Of a DNA stretch of 64,000 bases, positions 17,616-25,751 are shown in pieces. The DNA is from Mucilaginibacter limnophilus. Its GTDB lineage: Bacteria > Bacteroidota > Bacteroidia > Sphingobacteriales > Sphingobacteriaceae. Within the stretch, counting starts at the first letter, position 1. Each line of letters begins with the position of its first letter. The notes beneath the pieces were generated by a model, which did not search any database, had not been told where the DNA came from, and saw nothing but the letters and a program-made list of their open reading frames with translations. The DNA lies in contig NZ_SACK01000001.1 in NCBI RefSeq assembly GCF_004005815.1, forward strand, positions 1-64,000. Direction: 5' to 3'. The translations under genes and the position numbers were made by a program.

Positions 17616-17807
17616 ATGTCTAATAATGCTAAAGGCTGGATACTTTATGCCGTCTTTATGATACTGCTCTATGCCGGTATCTCGTTCACTCAACTTAATT
17701 CTGATTTCACAATCTGGTCGACTACAGCACGCACCGTATTAGTAATTGGTGCCGTAGTGCTATATTTGGGCGCTATGTTTCTTGCTGACCCACCAGAACT
17801 GAAGTAG
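17616..17807 (+). CDS. small two-helix membrane protein
   Basis: 63 residues with two predicted membrane helices: GWILYAVFMILLYAGISF (about 7-24) and TVLVIGAVVLYLGAMFLA (about 40-57), joined by a short polar loop. The function is unknown. Small double-spanning proteins are frequent on mobile elements, as toxins, holin-like or accessory proteins, but nothing here decides between these. Confidence 0.6.
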   Translation: MSNNAKGWILYAVFMILLYAGISFTQLNSDFTIWSTTARTVLVIGAVVLYLGAMFLADPPELK

Positions 17808-17876
17808 CCAATTGGAGCAACTCACCTTTAAAAGTCAACAATTTTAATTCATAGTTTATTTACAATTCAACACAAG

Positions 17877-18680
17877 ATGAAACAAACCTTATCGATCTTG
17901 CTACTTGCAGCATTACTGGCAACCTCATGTTCAAAAAGCAGTTCCACCAACGAAGAGCCGAAGCCCGGAGAAGCGACCGTTTTGCTTACTAAAGTCATAA
18001 ACAATACTATTGGTGACACATATTACGGCAAGCCAATCATGGAGTTCACCTATAATGGTAAGCAGCTAACGAAAGCCACCATTTATCATTATTCCATAAC
18101 ACCTGATGTTGAAACCAACATCTTTGTTTATGATGGTAGCGGTATCCTGACAGGCACCACTATTTCTCATACCAGCTCTAACACTTATGATTTTGCCAAA
18201 TCAACAGTTACTCTTAGTGGCAGCAACGTTGGCAATATCAAGTTTTACAAGTCAGGTAATACATTAGGTGCAGAACATACGCTTACTTATAGTAATGGCA
18301 ACCTGACCAAGTGGTTCAATCCAAATGAGGTTGAAATCAATTATCAGTATGACGCTAATGGAAACAACACCAAGCAAGATGCCACCGAATACAGCAACGG
18401 GAATGCTACCAACTACAAGTACACAATAACCAATAAGAGCTTTGATGATAAGAAGAACCTTACCAAAGCATTACCTTATTGGGCATACTTCAGGTCTTAC
18501 TTAGGCGAACACGCGTTAAGTTATACACCTGGTGCCCATAATCCTGTCAGCTTCAATGACGATGGAACGGAAAAGGTTTACAGCTATACGTACAATAGTT
18601 ATGGCTACCCGGCTAGTATGACTGTCACAAGCTCTGGACGTACAGAATCATACACCTATGAGTATGTTGAGGTGAAGTAG
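17877..18680 (+). CDS. lipoprotein with YD-repeat-like strands
   Basis: 267 residues. The signal peptide and lipobox are clear (LLLAALLATSC, lipidated Cys 18), followed by a Ser/Pro linker. The body is beta-rich with repeated tyrosine/asparagine strands such as MEFTYNGKQLTKATIYHY, YQYDANGNNTKQD and YSYTYNSYGYPASMTV, which recall the YD/RHS-like repeats seen in many Bacteroidota surface lipoproteins. It is likely anchored in the outer membrane. Its cargo role in the element is unknown; surface lipoproteins can act in entry exclusion or attachment. A hairpin (18714-18743) follows. Confidence 0.75.
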   Translation: MKQTLSILLLAALLATSCSKSSSTNEEPKPGEATVLLTKVINNTIGDTYYGKPIMEFTYNGKQLTKATIYHYSITPDVETNIFVYDGSGILTGTTISHTSSNTYDFAKSTVTLSGSNVGNIKFYKSGNTLGAEHTLTYSNGNLTKWFNPNEVEINYQYDANGNNTKQDATEYSNGNATNYKYTITNKSFDDKKNLTKALPYWAYFRSYLGEHALSYTPGAHNPVSFNDDGTEKVYSYTYNSYGYPASMTVTSSGRTESYTYEYVEVK

Positions 18681-18713
18681 CATACTTGCCTTTTAAAACT
18701 TACAAGCGTTAGT

Positions 18714-18743
18714 GCAGAGCTTACCTGATTGGGTAGGCTCTGC
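18714..18743 (+). terminator. hairpin after the lipoprotein gene
   Basis: GCAGAGCTTACC pairs with GGTAGGCTCTGC, a 12-bp stem with one wobble. There is no T run, so termination may be weak or factor-dependent. Confidence 0.45.
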
Positions 18744-18809
18744 TCGTATTGTAGTACGTTAGATTTATATTCAATTAACCTCTCTTAGTAGATTTGTGAT
18801 ATACAAACG

Positions 18810-19529
18810 ATGTTTCTATCTATGGAAAGGACTCCATATTTTAAACGATTTGGCACTAAACACCAACAACTATCCATCAATGATATCCTTGAATACTTAC
18901 GTCAATTTGATGATAACTTAGAACCTCATAAGCTTTTCAATACCATTGATAATGTAAGTAATGCATTCAATAAGCTTTCAACACATGAAATTAAATTTTC
19001 ACGTCAAGTCGGGCAGGGACTTGTATATGATGGGTATCTCCCTACTGCCAAATTAGTTGATGGATTAAAAGCAGTAAATAGAAGAGCCTACTTTCGCTTA
19101 GCAGGAGATTTTGAAGTGGTTGATATCCACAATCCGAATGGTGGTAGCGTAGTCAAATCGATACAGGCACCTGTCTTATTTACAACTGGAAAAGAACAGC
19201 AGATATATGCGGACGTTCTTAACGTGGGGCCTTTTGTCAATCAGTTTGCTTATGGATTCGATTTATCTAATTATAACAATCCTTACCTTGTAGCTACACC
19301 AAAAGATTTTACTTCAAAGATTGCTGTACTCGAGGCTATGCGTGACAAGGTGATCTATGTTTTTGAGCAAGTGACGTTAGAGGACGAAGATTACAAGCGG
19401 GCGTTTAAATACTATCCTAAACATACGGTGTGGTTCATATTCCCAGATTCTCTTTTTTTATTCCTACATAGTCTTAATAATCTAATCACATCGACGGAAT
19501 TGCTGGTTTTATGTAAGAACGTAAGCTGA
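18810..19529 (+). CDS. hypothetical protein
   Basis: 239 residues, not recognised. It is soluble, with a helical N-terminal region (INDILEYLRQFDDNLEPHKL), a central beta-rich part (GQGLVYDGYLPTAKLVDGL; RAYFRLAGDFEVVDIHN) and a hydrophobic C-terminal segment (VWFIFPDSLFLFLHSLNNLI) that could be a buried helix or a membrane contact. A second Met (MERTPYF) is five codons in and is an equally likely start. It is followed by a long hairpin-rich noncoding stretch. Confidence 0.6.
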   Translation: MFLSMERTPYFKRFGTKHQQLSINDILEYLRQFDDNLEPHKLFNTIDNVSNAFNKLSTHEIKFSRQVGQGLVYDGYLPTAKLVDGLKAVNRRAYFRLAGDFEVVDIHNPNGGSVVKSIQAPVLFTTGKEQQIYADVLNVGPFVNQFAYGFDLSNYNNPYLVATPKDFTSKIAVLEAMRDKVIYVFEQVTLEDEDYKRAFKYYPKHTVWFIFPDSLFLFLHSLNNLITSTELLVLCKNVS

Positions 19530-20120
19530 ATTAGTGTTATTTAACAAATCATAAATAAGCCTCCGCTTCCCTTCACTCTCTTGTTGCTTAGGATAGCAAA
19601 GGGAAGCTATGCTTATTATCTGTCGCTTGGTCTGCCTACCGCACCAGGAAGATAGGTATTCTTCACTTCTAAGCTCCACACCAATAGCGCCAAGCTACAT
19701 TACGTTTGGTAAGCTTGCAGCACACCAAACTTCATCAGCTAAAAGCTGGCTTGTCACGATTGCTGCAATGAGCAAAGGCGTTCATCATGTTCGCTGCCTC
19801 TGTGCTTTTAAATGTTACGCTTTGCTACACTCTTTATAAGCCCAAGCGCTCACCTTGCTTGGCTCACCTACGCATCGCAAATGGCTTCAGCCTTGTCACA
19901 GGTTTTAATCCTTTGCTCATCCCTTACAAGTCAAAACCAGCGCCAAGCCTTTGTGAAGCATTCTGAGTGCCCGCACCAATTGGTGCTTCCTCCACTCAGA
20001 CCATTTGCTCAATTCGCGTAGGACGGTTCACATCGGAACATTTGTCTGAACGCTACTTGACTCTTTCAAAACATTGAGTAACTTAGAAACTTGATGTGAA
20101 ATCTAAATCTTTAATCGGTA
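19530..20120 (+). ncRNA. hairpin-rich noncoding region before parA (candidate structured RNA or origin)
   Basis: About 590 bp without a credible protein. At least five inverted repeats can be read: GCTTCCCTT/AAGGGAAGC (19565-19573, 19599-19607) with an inner TTGCT/AGCAA; CAAGCT/AGCTTG (19691-19717); CAGCT/AGCTG (19736-19748); CCAAGC/GCTTGG (19842-19862); and a nested CTGAGTG/CACTCAG (19963-19999) around the perfect palindrome GCACCAATTGGTGC (19973-19986). The region is less AT-rich than its neighbours. It may be a structured RNA, a replication or transfer origin, or a centromere-like site for the adjacent ParA. Confidence 0.4.
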
Positions 20121-20960
20121 ATGAAGGTAATAAGTTTAATTAACATGAAAGGGGGGGTTGGAAAGACAACTTTATCTGTAAATGTGTGTGATTGTCTGGC
20201 AAGAAGGCATAACGTTAAAGTACTGCTAGTCGATGTTGATCCTCAATTTAACGCAACACAATGTTTGATGTCTGGTGAAGATTATGTCAAATACTTAAAA
20301 GAGGATAACGACACTATACTTTCTGTATTTGATAGAAATAGTCGAGCAATGGTTAGCTCCGTTTCAGGGACAACTCAGCGCCCGGAAAGAAAGCTTGAAG
20401 ACATCAAACCTTATCGGGTTAAAAAAAATTTCGATTTGCTCCCAGGTAATCTAGAGTTATATCGCATGGAGATGACACCAGGTGAAGGTAGAGAAAATAG
20501 ATTAAGTAAATTTTTGAAGGAGCAGGAAGCTAAGCAAGCCTATGATTACGTTATAATTGATACGCCTCCTACTCCGTCAGTATGGATGACCAGCGCGCTT
20601 CTAGCATCAAATTATTATTTAATACCAGTTAAACCCGATCCGATTTCATTCACTGGCATAGACCTGTTACAAGGCATAATAGATAATAAAAAAGAGAACT
20701 ATGACTTAAGCATTCAATGTGCTGGAATCGTTTTAACCATAGTTGAGGAAAATACAAGGGTTTATAAACAAGCTGTTCAGAATCTAGATAGCGGAAGATG
20801 GAAGACTTATCGATATGCAAAGTCAGTCCCCAAACGTACAGAGATTGCTAGAACACAAACAAACAAAGGTTACATATTGGATTTACATGATAACGAGAGT
20901 AAATTTGCATTGACAGGAATTGTTGCTGAGCTTATAGAAAGGACTAAAGATGAACGTTGA
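20121..20960 (+). CDS. ParA/Soj family partition ATPase
   Basis: 279 residues with the deviant Walker A MKGGVGKTTLS (K10 and K15), the switch region LLVDVDPQFNATQ (D38, D40) and Walker B YVIIDTPPTPS. This is a type-Ib-like ParA without an N-terminal HTH. It is the first gene of a tight operon (next start overlaps by 11 bp) with two unknown proteins and no recognisable ParB. Known family members position DNA or protein complexes by ATP-driven binding to the nucleoid. In an integrated element it may stabilise an excised circular form or act in a non-partition system. Confidence 0.9.
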   Translation: MKVISLINMKGGVGKTTLSVNVCDCLARRHNVKVLLVDVDPQFNATQCLMSGEDYVKYLKEDNDTILSVFDRNSRAMVSSVSGTTQRPERKLEDIKPYRVKKNFDLLPGNLELYRMEMTPGEGRENRLSKFLKEQEAKQAYDYVIIDTPPTPSVWMTSALLASNYYLIPVKPDPISFTGIDLLQGIIDNKKENYDLSIQCAGIVLTIVEENTRVYKQAVQNLDSGRWKTYRYAKSVPKRTEIARTQTNKGYILDLHDNESKFALTGIVAELIERTKDER

Positions 20961-21450
20961 TAATGTAAAGAGAAGAAAGATTAATCAAGCGGTTAACTTC
21001 CTTGAGGAGCTTAGTTGGCTTTTAGATTCTAAACGTAATTTCGATTTGAAGGAAGTTTCGAAGCTTATTCGATCGTTAACAGAATCAGATATTCAAAGCG
21101 ATATCTCCACTAAATATTCCTCAGTAAACCAAAACAAGAATATACTTGTTGGAATCTTGCCAAATCTCTTTCTAGATCAAGACTTATTTAAGTCGAATAG
21201 TGATTTAACTGAGTTCTCAGAGTCTGTCTTACATATTATCATTCCGAGGTTTGAAAAGAGATCAAGGTACGAAATTATTGGTTTGATTGTATGTGCCGTA
21301 CCTGACCTTGATGACTCTGCACTCTCAAATCTTGTTGAAGCATTAACTTTAATAACAGGCAACAAGGATAAACTGAAGCAAGTGAAAGCTGAGAAGAATA
21401 AGGTTAATTTTTCCTGGAATGATACTATACACAACCTGAATAAATCGTAA
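20950..21450 (+). CDS. hypothetical protein, second gene of the ParA operon
   Basis: 166 residues, not recognised. It is helical, with a basic start (NVDNVKRRKINQAVNFLEEL), a serine/aspartate-rich middle and a lysine-rich end (GNKDKLKQVKAEKNKVNF). It overlaps parA by 11 bp and its stop overlaps the next start (TAATG), so the three are translationally coupled. The position would suit a ParB-like partner or ParA regulator, but no ParB box or HTH can be seen. Confidence 0.7.
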   Translation: MNVDNVKRRKINQAVNFLEELSWLLDSKRNFDLKEVSKLIRSLTESDIQSDISTKYSSVNQNKNILVGILPNLFLDQDLFKSNSDLTEFSESVLHIIIPRFEKRSRYEIIGLIVCAVPDLDDSALSNLVEALTLITGNKDKLKQVKAEKNKVNFSWNDTIHNLNKS

Positions 21451-22160
21451 TGTCACGGGAGATACAGAGAGATTTGCTTGACCTTAAGGATTTTCTAAAA
21501 AGTTACAGTTTATCACATTTAAGTAATGACACTAAGCTGCTTAGTGTCATTACACAACAACATAAGAAATATTTTTCCTATCTCACCTTTATCGCTGAAC
21601 TTGAGGCATTGCAAAATAGTGGGCTATTGCCAGCTATATCCGATGTTCAAAAGGATTATATTACAGAATCATGTTCAGATATTGGCAACTCAATGTTTGT
21701 TATGGCCCATGGGGCTTATAAGGCATCCAGAATGATGCTAAGAAGTTCTATTGAAACATTTATGAAGGGATTTAATGCGGATGAAATTGCAGACATACTA
21801 ACAGATAAGAGTATGTATTCTATTTTTGACAATATCAAGGCTCTCAGCTTCTTTCAACGTGAAGACATTGAACCCATTTTTATATCTATTCACAACGACT
21901 ACAAGATTCTTTGTAGAGATATTCATACCGCCACAAGAGCTAACATGGATCATTTAACTGCATTAAACTATTTTCCTACGTTTGATGAGAAAGCTGCAAC
22001 TCCGATTGCACAAATCTCCATGAATCTTGTATCCAATTACCTTATCCTCCTTTGTGTTAAGTATGGCACTTACTTTCACAAAATGCACCACAGAAACAGA
22101 GAAAATATTTTAATAAGCATACCCAAGGCATATCGTCCTAAAGTCTTGGGTGTTAAGTAG
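21450..22160 (+). CDS. hypothetical protein with HEPN-like motif, third gene of the ParA operon
   Basis: 236 residues, almost all helical. Residues 87-103 (HGAYKASRMMLRSSIET) resemble the helix of HEPN-type or DUF4145-like proteins with A-Y-x-x-x-R-x-x-L-R-S, and R163-ANMD-H168 matches the R-x4-H ribonuclease motif of HEPN domains. This is a motif-level match and the family is not certain. If it is right, the operon would join a ParA ATPase to a possible RNA-cutting effector, a combination more like toxin-antitoxin or abortive-infection systems than plain partition. Confidence 0.6.
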   Translation: MSREIQRDLLDLKDFLKSYSLSHLSNDTKLLSVITQQHKKYFSYLTFIAELEALQNSGLLPAISDVQKDYITESCSDIGNSMFVMAHGAYKASRMMLRSSIETFMKGFNADEIADILTDKSMYSIFDNIKALSFFQREDIEPIFISIHNDYKILCRDIHTATRANMDHLTALNYFPTFDEKAATPIAQISMNLVSNYLILLCVKYGTYFHKMHHRNRENILISIPKAYRPKVLGVK

Positions 22161-22342
22161 CATTCTCTACTCAAAGTTAGCCTCACACCATCACATAGTC
22201 GCTAACGCTTCAAGGTAGTATCTCGTAATTGGGTATCCATATGCATGGAGCCTCCACAATTACTCAATCTCCACCTTGCCATAGTGCTGCCGTTCAGCAG
22301 TTTGTTGTTTCGAGAATTCACTCGAACATAAAACTTACTGCA

Positions 22343-23068
22343 ATGACAGACATTAGACAACTACTTAAAGAGTTCGAACGCTTTGCTTACGGCGAATCTC
22401 TACACACCGCCTTTACCGACCTGCTAGATTGGATACTTTTACCTTTTAAAAGGTACGAGGATAAATTAGAGCAACAAGCAGCACTCGATACCTATAGGGG
22501 TCACAAGAAGGTAAACGAACTGGCCAGACTTGTAACGCTAATAGGTGAACTATCAGAAGGCTTTAGAGATCCATTAGGAGAATTGTACATGCAAGCAATC
22601 AGCAATGGCCATAACGGACAATATTTCACACCAGAACCTATCTGTGATATGATGGCAGCCATAAGTGTTGGTAATCCTACCGATGGACAAACCGTTGCTG
22701 ATTGCGCTTGTGGTAGTGGCAGAATGCTACTAAGTGCAGCGAAGATCAACCGGCATCTTAAGCTTTATGGTGCAGACCTTGACTTAACTTGCTGCAAGAT
22801 GGCTTTGATAAACTTGCTCCTTAACTCCCTACAAGGTGAGGTAGCTCACATGAACTCTTTAAGCAATGACTTCTACAGAGGTTACAAGGTGCAAACTACA
22901 CTGGTTGATGGTTACCACATGCCTTACTACGTTGAGTTTACAGAGCCTGAGCAAAGTCAGCTATGGCTTAAACCAGTAAAAGAGCAGGCAAAGCCTAATT
23001 TTGATAGTCCATTTGAACCTGTAAGGGCACCACAACCTATCAATGGTGTACAAGGTAGCCTCTTTTAG
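22343..23068 (+). CDS. N6-adenine methyltransferase-like protein lacking the NPPY motif
   Basis: 241 residues from ATG 22343; a longer TTG start at 22229 would add a 38-residue leader of no protein character. The helical N-terminus is followed by the type I HsdM-like NGQYFTPEPICDMMA (QYFTP 93-97) and the SAM-binding motif I VADCACGSGRMLL (DCACGSG 120-126), then GADLDLTCCKMALINLLL. The catalytic motif IV (N/D-PP-Y/F) that should follow is not present; the corresponding stretch reads VDGYHMPYYVEF. It can probably bind SAM but methylation is doubtful. Related proteins are frequent in Bacteroidota mobile elements, where their job is unclear. Confidence 0.7.
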   Translation: MTDIRQLLKEFERFAYGESLHTAFTDLLDWILLPFKRYEDKLEQQAALDTYRGHKKVNELARLVTLIGELSEGFRDPLGELYMQAISNGHNGQYFTPEPICDMMAAISVGNPTDGQTVADCACGSGRMLLSAAKINRHLKLYGADLDLTCCKMALINLLLNSLQGEVAHMNSLSNDFYRGYKVQTTLVDGYHMPYYVEFTEPEQSQLWLKPVKEQAKPNFDSPFEPVRAPQPINGVQGSLF

Positions 23069-23107
23069 AGGTTTGCCTTTTAAATCAGTTTGCTTAGCTT
23101 TACTTAT

Positions 23108-23560
23108 ATGTTCGTACACAAAGAGATCATAGGCAACGAACTTTATCTATACATGAATGGTAAGCTCATTTACAAGCGATGGTTAAAGACCGGTGATTCA
23201 AAGGTATTTGATGTGATGGCTTATGACAAGTATACTCTTGTCAGTTACCGTGATGATAACAGCAATAAGTCTACTTATGACATTAACTGGTTTAAGCAGG
23301 AGATTGAACCACAACTTTTTAATTATGAAGTGAGCTACCGTTACTTCGAACAAGGCGACTTTGGTTCATTGACTCAAGTTGGATTTGAGGGCAAAGACAA
23401 AGGTGGGCAGATTGATTATTGGGGCTTAGGATGGCTTGGCATTTTCTTATATGATCTCAACAAAGAGGAAGAGCTTATCAATGTTTTGTTGAGTCCTGAA
23501 GAAATAGAGCAGAGCGATGAATGGTTTGGCAAACTCGTTGAACATTTAACAGACTTATAG
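23108..23560 (+). CDS. hypothetical protein
   Basis: 150 residues from ATG 23108; a TTG six codons upstream is the alternative. It is soluble and beta-rich at the N-terminus (KEIIGNELYLYMNGKLIYKR), with an acidic helical C-terminus (KEEELINVLLSPEEIEQSDEW) and an aromatic GGQIDYWGLGWLGIFLY segment. It was not recognised. Small acidic proteins of this kind can be immunity proteins, but no toxin gene is adjacent. Confidence 0.55.
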   Translation: MFVHKEIIGNELYLYMNGKLIYKRWLKTGDSKVFDVMAYDKYTLVSYRDDNSNKSTYDINWFKQEIEPQLFNYEVSYRYFEQGDFGSLTQVGFEGKDKGGQIDYWGLGWLGIFLYDLNKEEELINVLLSPEEIEQSDEWFGKLVEHLTDL

Positions 23561-23652
23561 CTCCTTACAAGTGAACAAGGCCATAAGGGCTAGAATAAGG
23601 AGGCGCTTCATGCTGAGATAATGAAAGATTGCTACATTGCAGTAAGTAGACC

Positions 23653-23871
23653 ATGAGCAGATTAAATAAGTTGCTAGTGAATAAGTTTAGAGTTGTAAGC
23701 ATCACTTTTAATATAGCTACTTTGCTGATGCTCTTGCTAATAATTAGTACGAGCCATAGGGTGCCACAGTCAACTTGGAATAGCGCATTTATAGCAGTGG
23801 GTATAGCTTCACTCTTAAACTACATAAGCTTTAAAGTTAAAGCTAAGTATAGCAAACAAATCAACGCTTGA
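23653..23871 (+). CDS. small two-helix membrane protein
   Basis: 72 residues with two membrane helices (about 17-34 VSITFNIATLLMLLLIIS, and 43-60 SAFIAVGIASLLNYISF) and a lysine-rich C-terminal tail (KVKAKYSKQINA). The function is unknown. It resembles the 63-residue protein at 17616 only in topology. Confidence 0.55.
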   Translation: MSRLNKLLVNKFRVVSITFNIATLLMLLLIISTSHRVPQSTWNSAFIAVGIASLLNYISFKVKAKYSKQINA

Positions 23872-23943
23872 TACCGATACACTTATTTCCCAAACAGGTT
23901 CTAAACGTCTTAACTTATAAAGAGTACATCATAATTAGAGCAA

Positions 23944-24338
23944 ATGAATTTAGATCATTATGAGCCATACTCTTCCTTAGAGGGAGTTCCTACTAACATT
24001 TACTTCTACTCACTGAAGCATGAGGCAAATGTATTGACGATTGTTATGGCTACGTACCCTGACGATGGAGATAGGTACATAAGGGTAAGTTTTACGGGGT
24101 GCTTTACCTATCGCTATACCGTAGAGTCAGGCAGGATGAAATTGCTTTCAGAGGAGACTTGGACGAACCCTTTCAACATTTCAATAAATTCAAAGTATTT
24201 GGATTGGTCAAGGAGGAAGGTTACGGGATTTATGATGATTTTGCTCTTAAGCACTTCCTACTTGTGTGTGACGACTTAATCGATGTAATCTCAGTTGATG
24301 AACCTGTCATTGAATGGATCGAAGAACCAGTAGATTAG
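23944..24338 (+). pseudogene. hypothetical gene broken by a frameshift
   Basis: Two overlapping frames read as one protein. Frame one gives MNLDHYEPYSSLEG... up to FTGCFTYRYT, and from about 24120 the good reading moves to another frame (RQDEIAFRGDLDEPFQHFNK ... DDLIDVISVDEPVIEWIEEP). Beyond the shift, frame one turns into unlikely sequence (SRRKVTGFMMILLLSTSYLC). A one-base change between about 24112 and 24135 would join them into a protein of roughly 131 residues. No slippery heptamer is visible there, so a mutation or sequence error is more likely than programmed frameshifting. The function is unknown. Confidence 0.6.
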
Positions 24339-24358
24339 TAATCAATTCAGCACTCACT

Positions 24359-24661
24359 ATGGATATTGACCACATTGAAGCTATAGGTATAAACGAGCAA
24401 GGGCAGCTATACGTCAAGCCCTGTAAGAAGCAATTTACCTTGATATGGCGAAGTGCAACACAAGTCCATTGGAATGATACCGGAAGCTACCTGTATTCAC
24501 CTAAGCCCACTGAATGGTCTTATATGGATTGGTACAAACACATTGTAACAGTCATTGCGGACGAATATAACTGTAAGCTTCTAGTTGTTAATGATACCTT
24601 GTGGTACAGTGTTGATAATGAACTCAAGGGTCAAATTATTAACTTCAATTCAGAGTTATAA
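24359..24661 (+). CDS. small hypothetical protein
   Basis: 100 residues from ATG 24359; an upstream start at 24314 would overlap the preceding gene and add a basic leader. It is a beta-rich, aromatic protein (FTLIWRSATQVHWNDTGSYL; YSPKPTEWSYMDWYKHIVTV), not recognised. It has no signal peptide. It lies 20 bp after the frameshifted gene and probably shares its transcript. Confidence 0.55.
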   Translation: MDIDHIEAIGINEQGQLYVKPCKKQFTLIWRSATQVHWNDTGSYLYSPKPTEWSYMDWYKHIVTVIADEYNCKLLVVNDTLWYSVDNELKGQIINFNSEL

Positions 24662-24774
24662 CATCCTGTATAAAGTAAATAATTGATGATTTGTTGAATA
24701 AATTACTATATCGCTCAACAAGCTAATTACCATTGTTGACTTTTATAGAATGAGTGGTTACCTTGCTGGTCATT

Positions 24775-25389
24775 ATGAAGGCCGAAGATGCACTACCCCA
24801 AGAGCTTACTGTTATCCTAGACAGTCCTGAATTTGACGATGAGGCGGGCATTGTCATTGATGCTGTTGAGTTCAAAAATAGCGACCTTCTACTCGACTTT
24901 TCCTTTCGCTATTGGAATGATGAGACTCCTCCTCAAAGGTGGCAGCTTACAGTAAGTGACTACAAAGAGGAAAAGATAGTTCGGGATTGGACGCAGGATA
25001 TAGCACTTTACAAGCAACATCCATTACTGCTAGAACACATAGACACTTATACGGAGCTTTACTTCAAAGGGACAACTACTCAATCCCAAGAGCTGTTCAT
25101 TGACATATACCAATCTCTGCTAACCCTAACCGAAGACAATGTCAACTTAGGCGAATATGTGCTAACACCTGGTAGGGTCATGGAGTTAAGTCAACAAGGC
25201 TATGGACTGTTCGCCAGAGGGTCAAAGACTATCCTAATGCTATATAGACAATGTTTAACTAAGTATAGCATTCACGCTTACTTTGTAGGAGAAAGAGAAC
25301 GGTCAGAAGAAGATGGTGCACTAAAGCTTTTTCAAATAGGTAGCAGTTATATCATTGGTAGAACTTTTCACTTTGTGCAATTGAAGTAA
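24775..25389 (+). CDS. hypothetical protein
   Basis: 204 residues from ATG 24775 (GTG 24754 is the alternative). It is acidic and soluble (LTVILDSPEFDDEAGIVIDA), with no recognised domain. Its stop overlaps the start of the next gene (TAATG), so it heads a coupled group with two lipoproteins that follow. The same arrangement suggests a joint function at the cell envelope, but this protein itself has no export signal. Confidence 0.55.
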   Translation: MKAEDALPQELTVILDSPEFDDEAGIVIDAVEFKNSDLLLDFSFRYWNDETPPQRWQLTVSDYKEEKIVRDWTQDIALYKQHPLLLEHIDTYTELYFKGTTTQSQELFIDIYQSLLTLTEDNVNLGEYVLTPGRVMELSQQGYGLFARGSKTILMLYRQCLTKYSIHAYFVGERERSEEDGALKLFQIGSSYIIGRTFHFVQLK

Positions 25390-25751
25390 TGGCTAAAAGC
25401 ATCTGTATTGTAATCGTAATGCTATGTCTTTGCCTCACTGCGTGCCAGCCAAAGCTTAAGTTCGACAAGGCTAAGTGGAACAGCAGAAGTGATATGGAGT
25501 ACCCTTACCGGGACGCTATGCTGGATGACTTGTTAAAACAGCATCATTTGAAAGGGTTGACTTATAAAGAGCTAACTAAGAACATTGGTGAACCTATACG
25601 CGCCCTCGATAACCTTGAGTATGCTTACTATAATATAGTTACCGACTATGGCTCTGACATTGATCCAGTATACACTAAGATACTAAGCATTAAGTTAAAC
25701 AAGGACTCTATAGTTACAGATTACAAAGTGGAAGAATGGAAAAAGGATTGA
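25389..25751 (+). CDS. small lipoprotein
   Basis: 120 residues with a lipoprotein signal peptide (SICIVIVMLCLCLTAC, lipobox LTAC, Cys 19). The mature part is short and mixed, with YKELTKNIGEPIRALDNLEYAYY recalling the SmpA/BamE-like fold seen in small envelope lipoproteins, where a 'G-x-P' turn precedes a strand; this likeness is weak. Its start overlaps the upstream stop, and its end overlaps the next start by 16 bp. Confidence 0.65.
   Translation: MAKSICIVIVMLCLCLTACQPKLKFDKAKWNSRSDMEYPYRDAMLDDLLKQHHLKGLTYKELTKNIGEPIRALDNLEYAYYNIVTDYGSDIDPVYTKILSIKLNKDSIVTDYKVEEWKKD

Noticed and set aside
17418..17693. 91-residue minus-strand frame
   Set aside because: It overlaps the start of a better small membrane-protein gene and has no domain, signal or coding character.
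19609..20021. Two plus-strand open frames (76 and 69 residues) before parA
   Set aside because: Their composition is not protein-like and they overlap each other and several hairpins; the stretch is better seen as noncoding.
20950..21450. ParB identity for the second gene of the ParA operon
   Set aside because: Position alone suggests it; no ParB/Srx motif, HTH or parS-like repeat could be read.
24099..24140. Programmed ribosomal frameshift in the split gene
   Set aside because: No slippery heptamer or downstream stem was seen, so a mutation or sequencing error is more likely.
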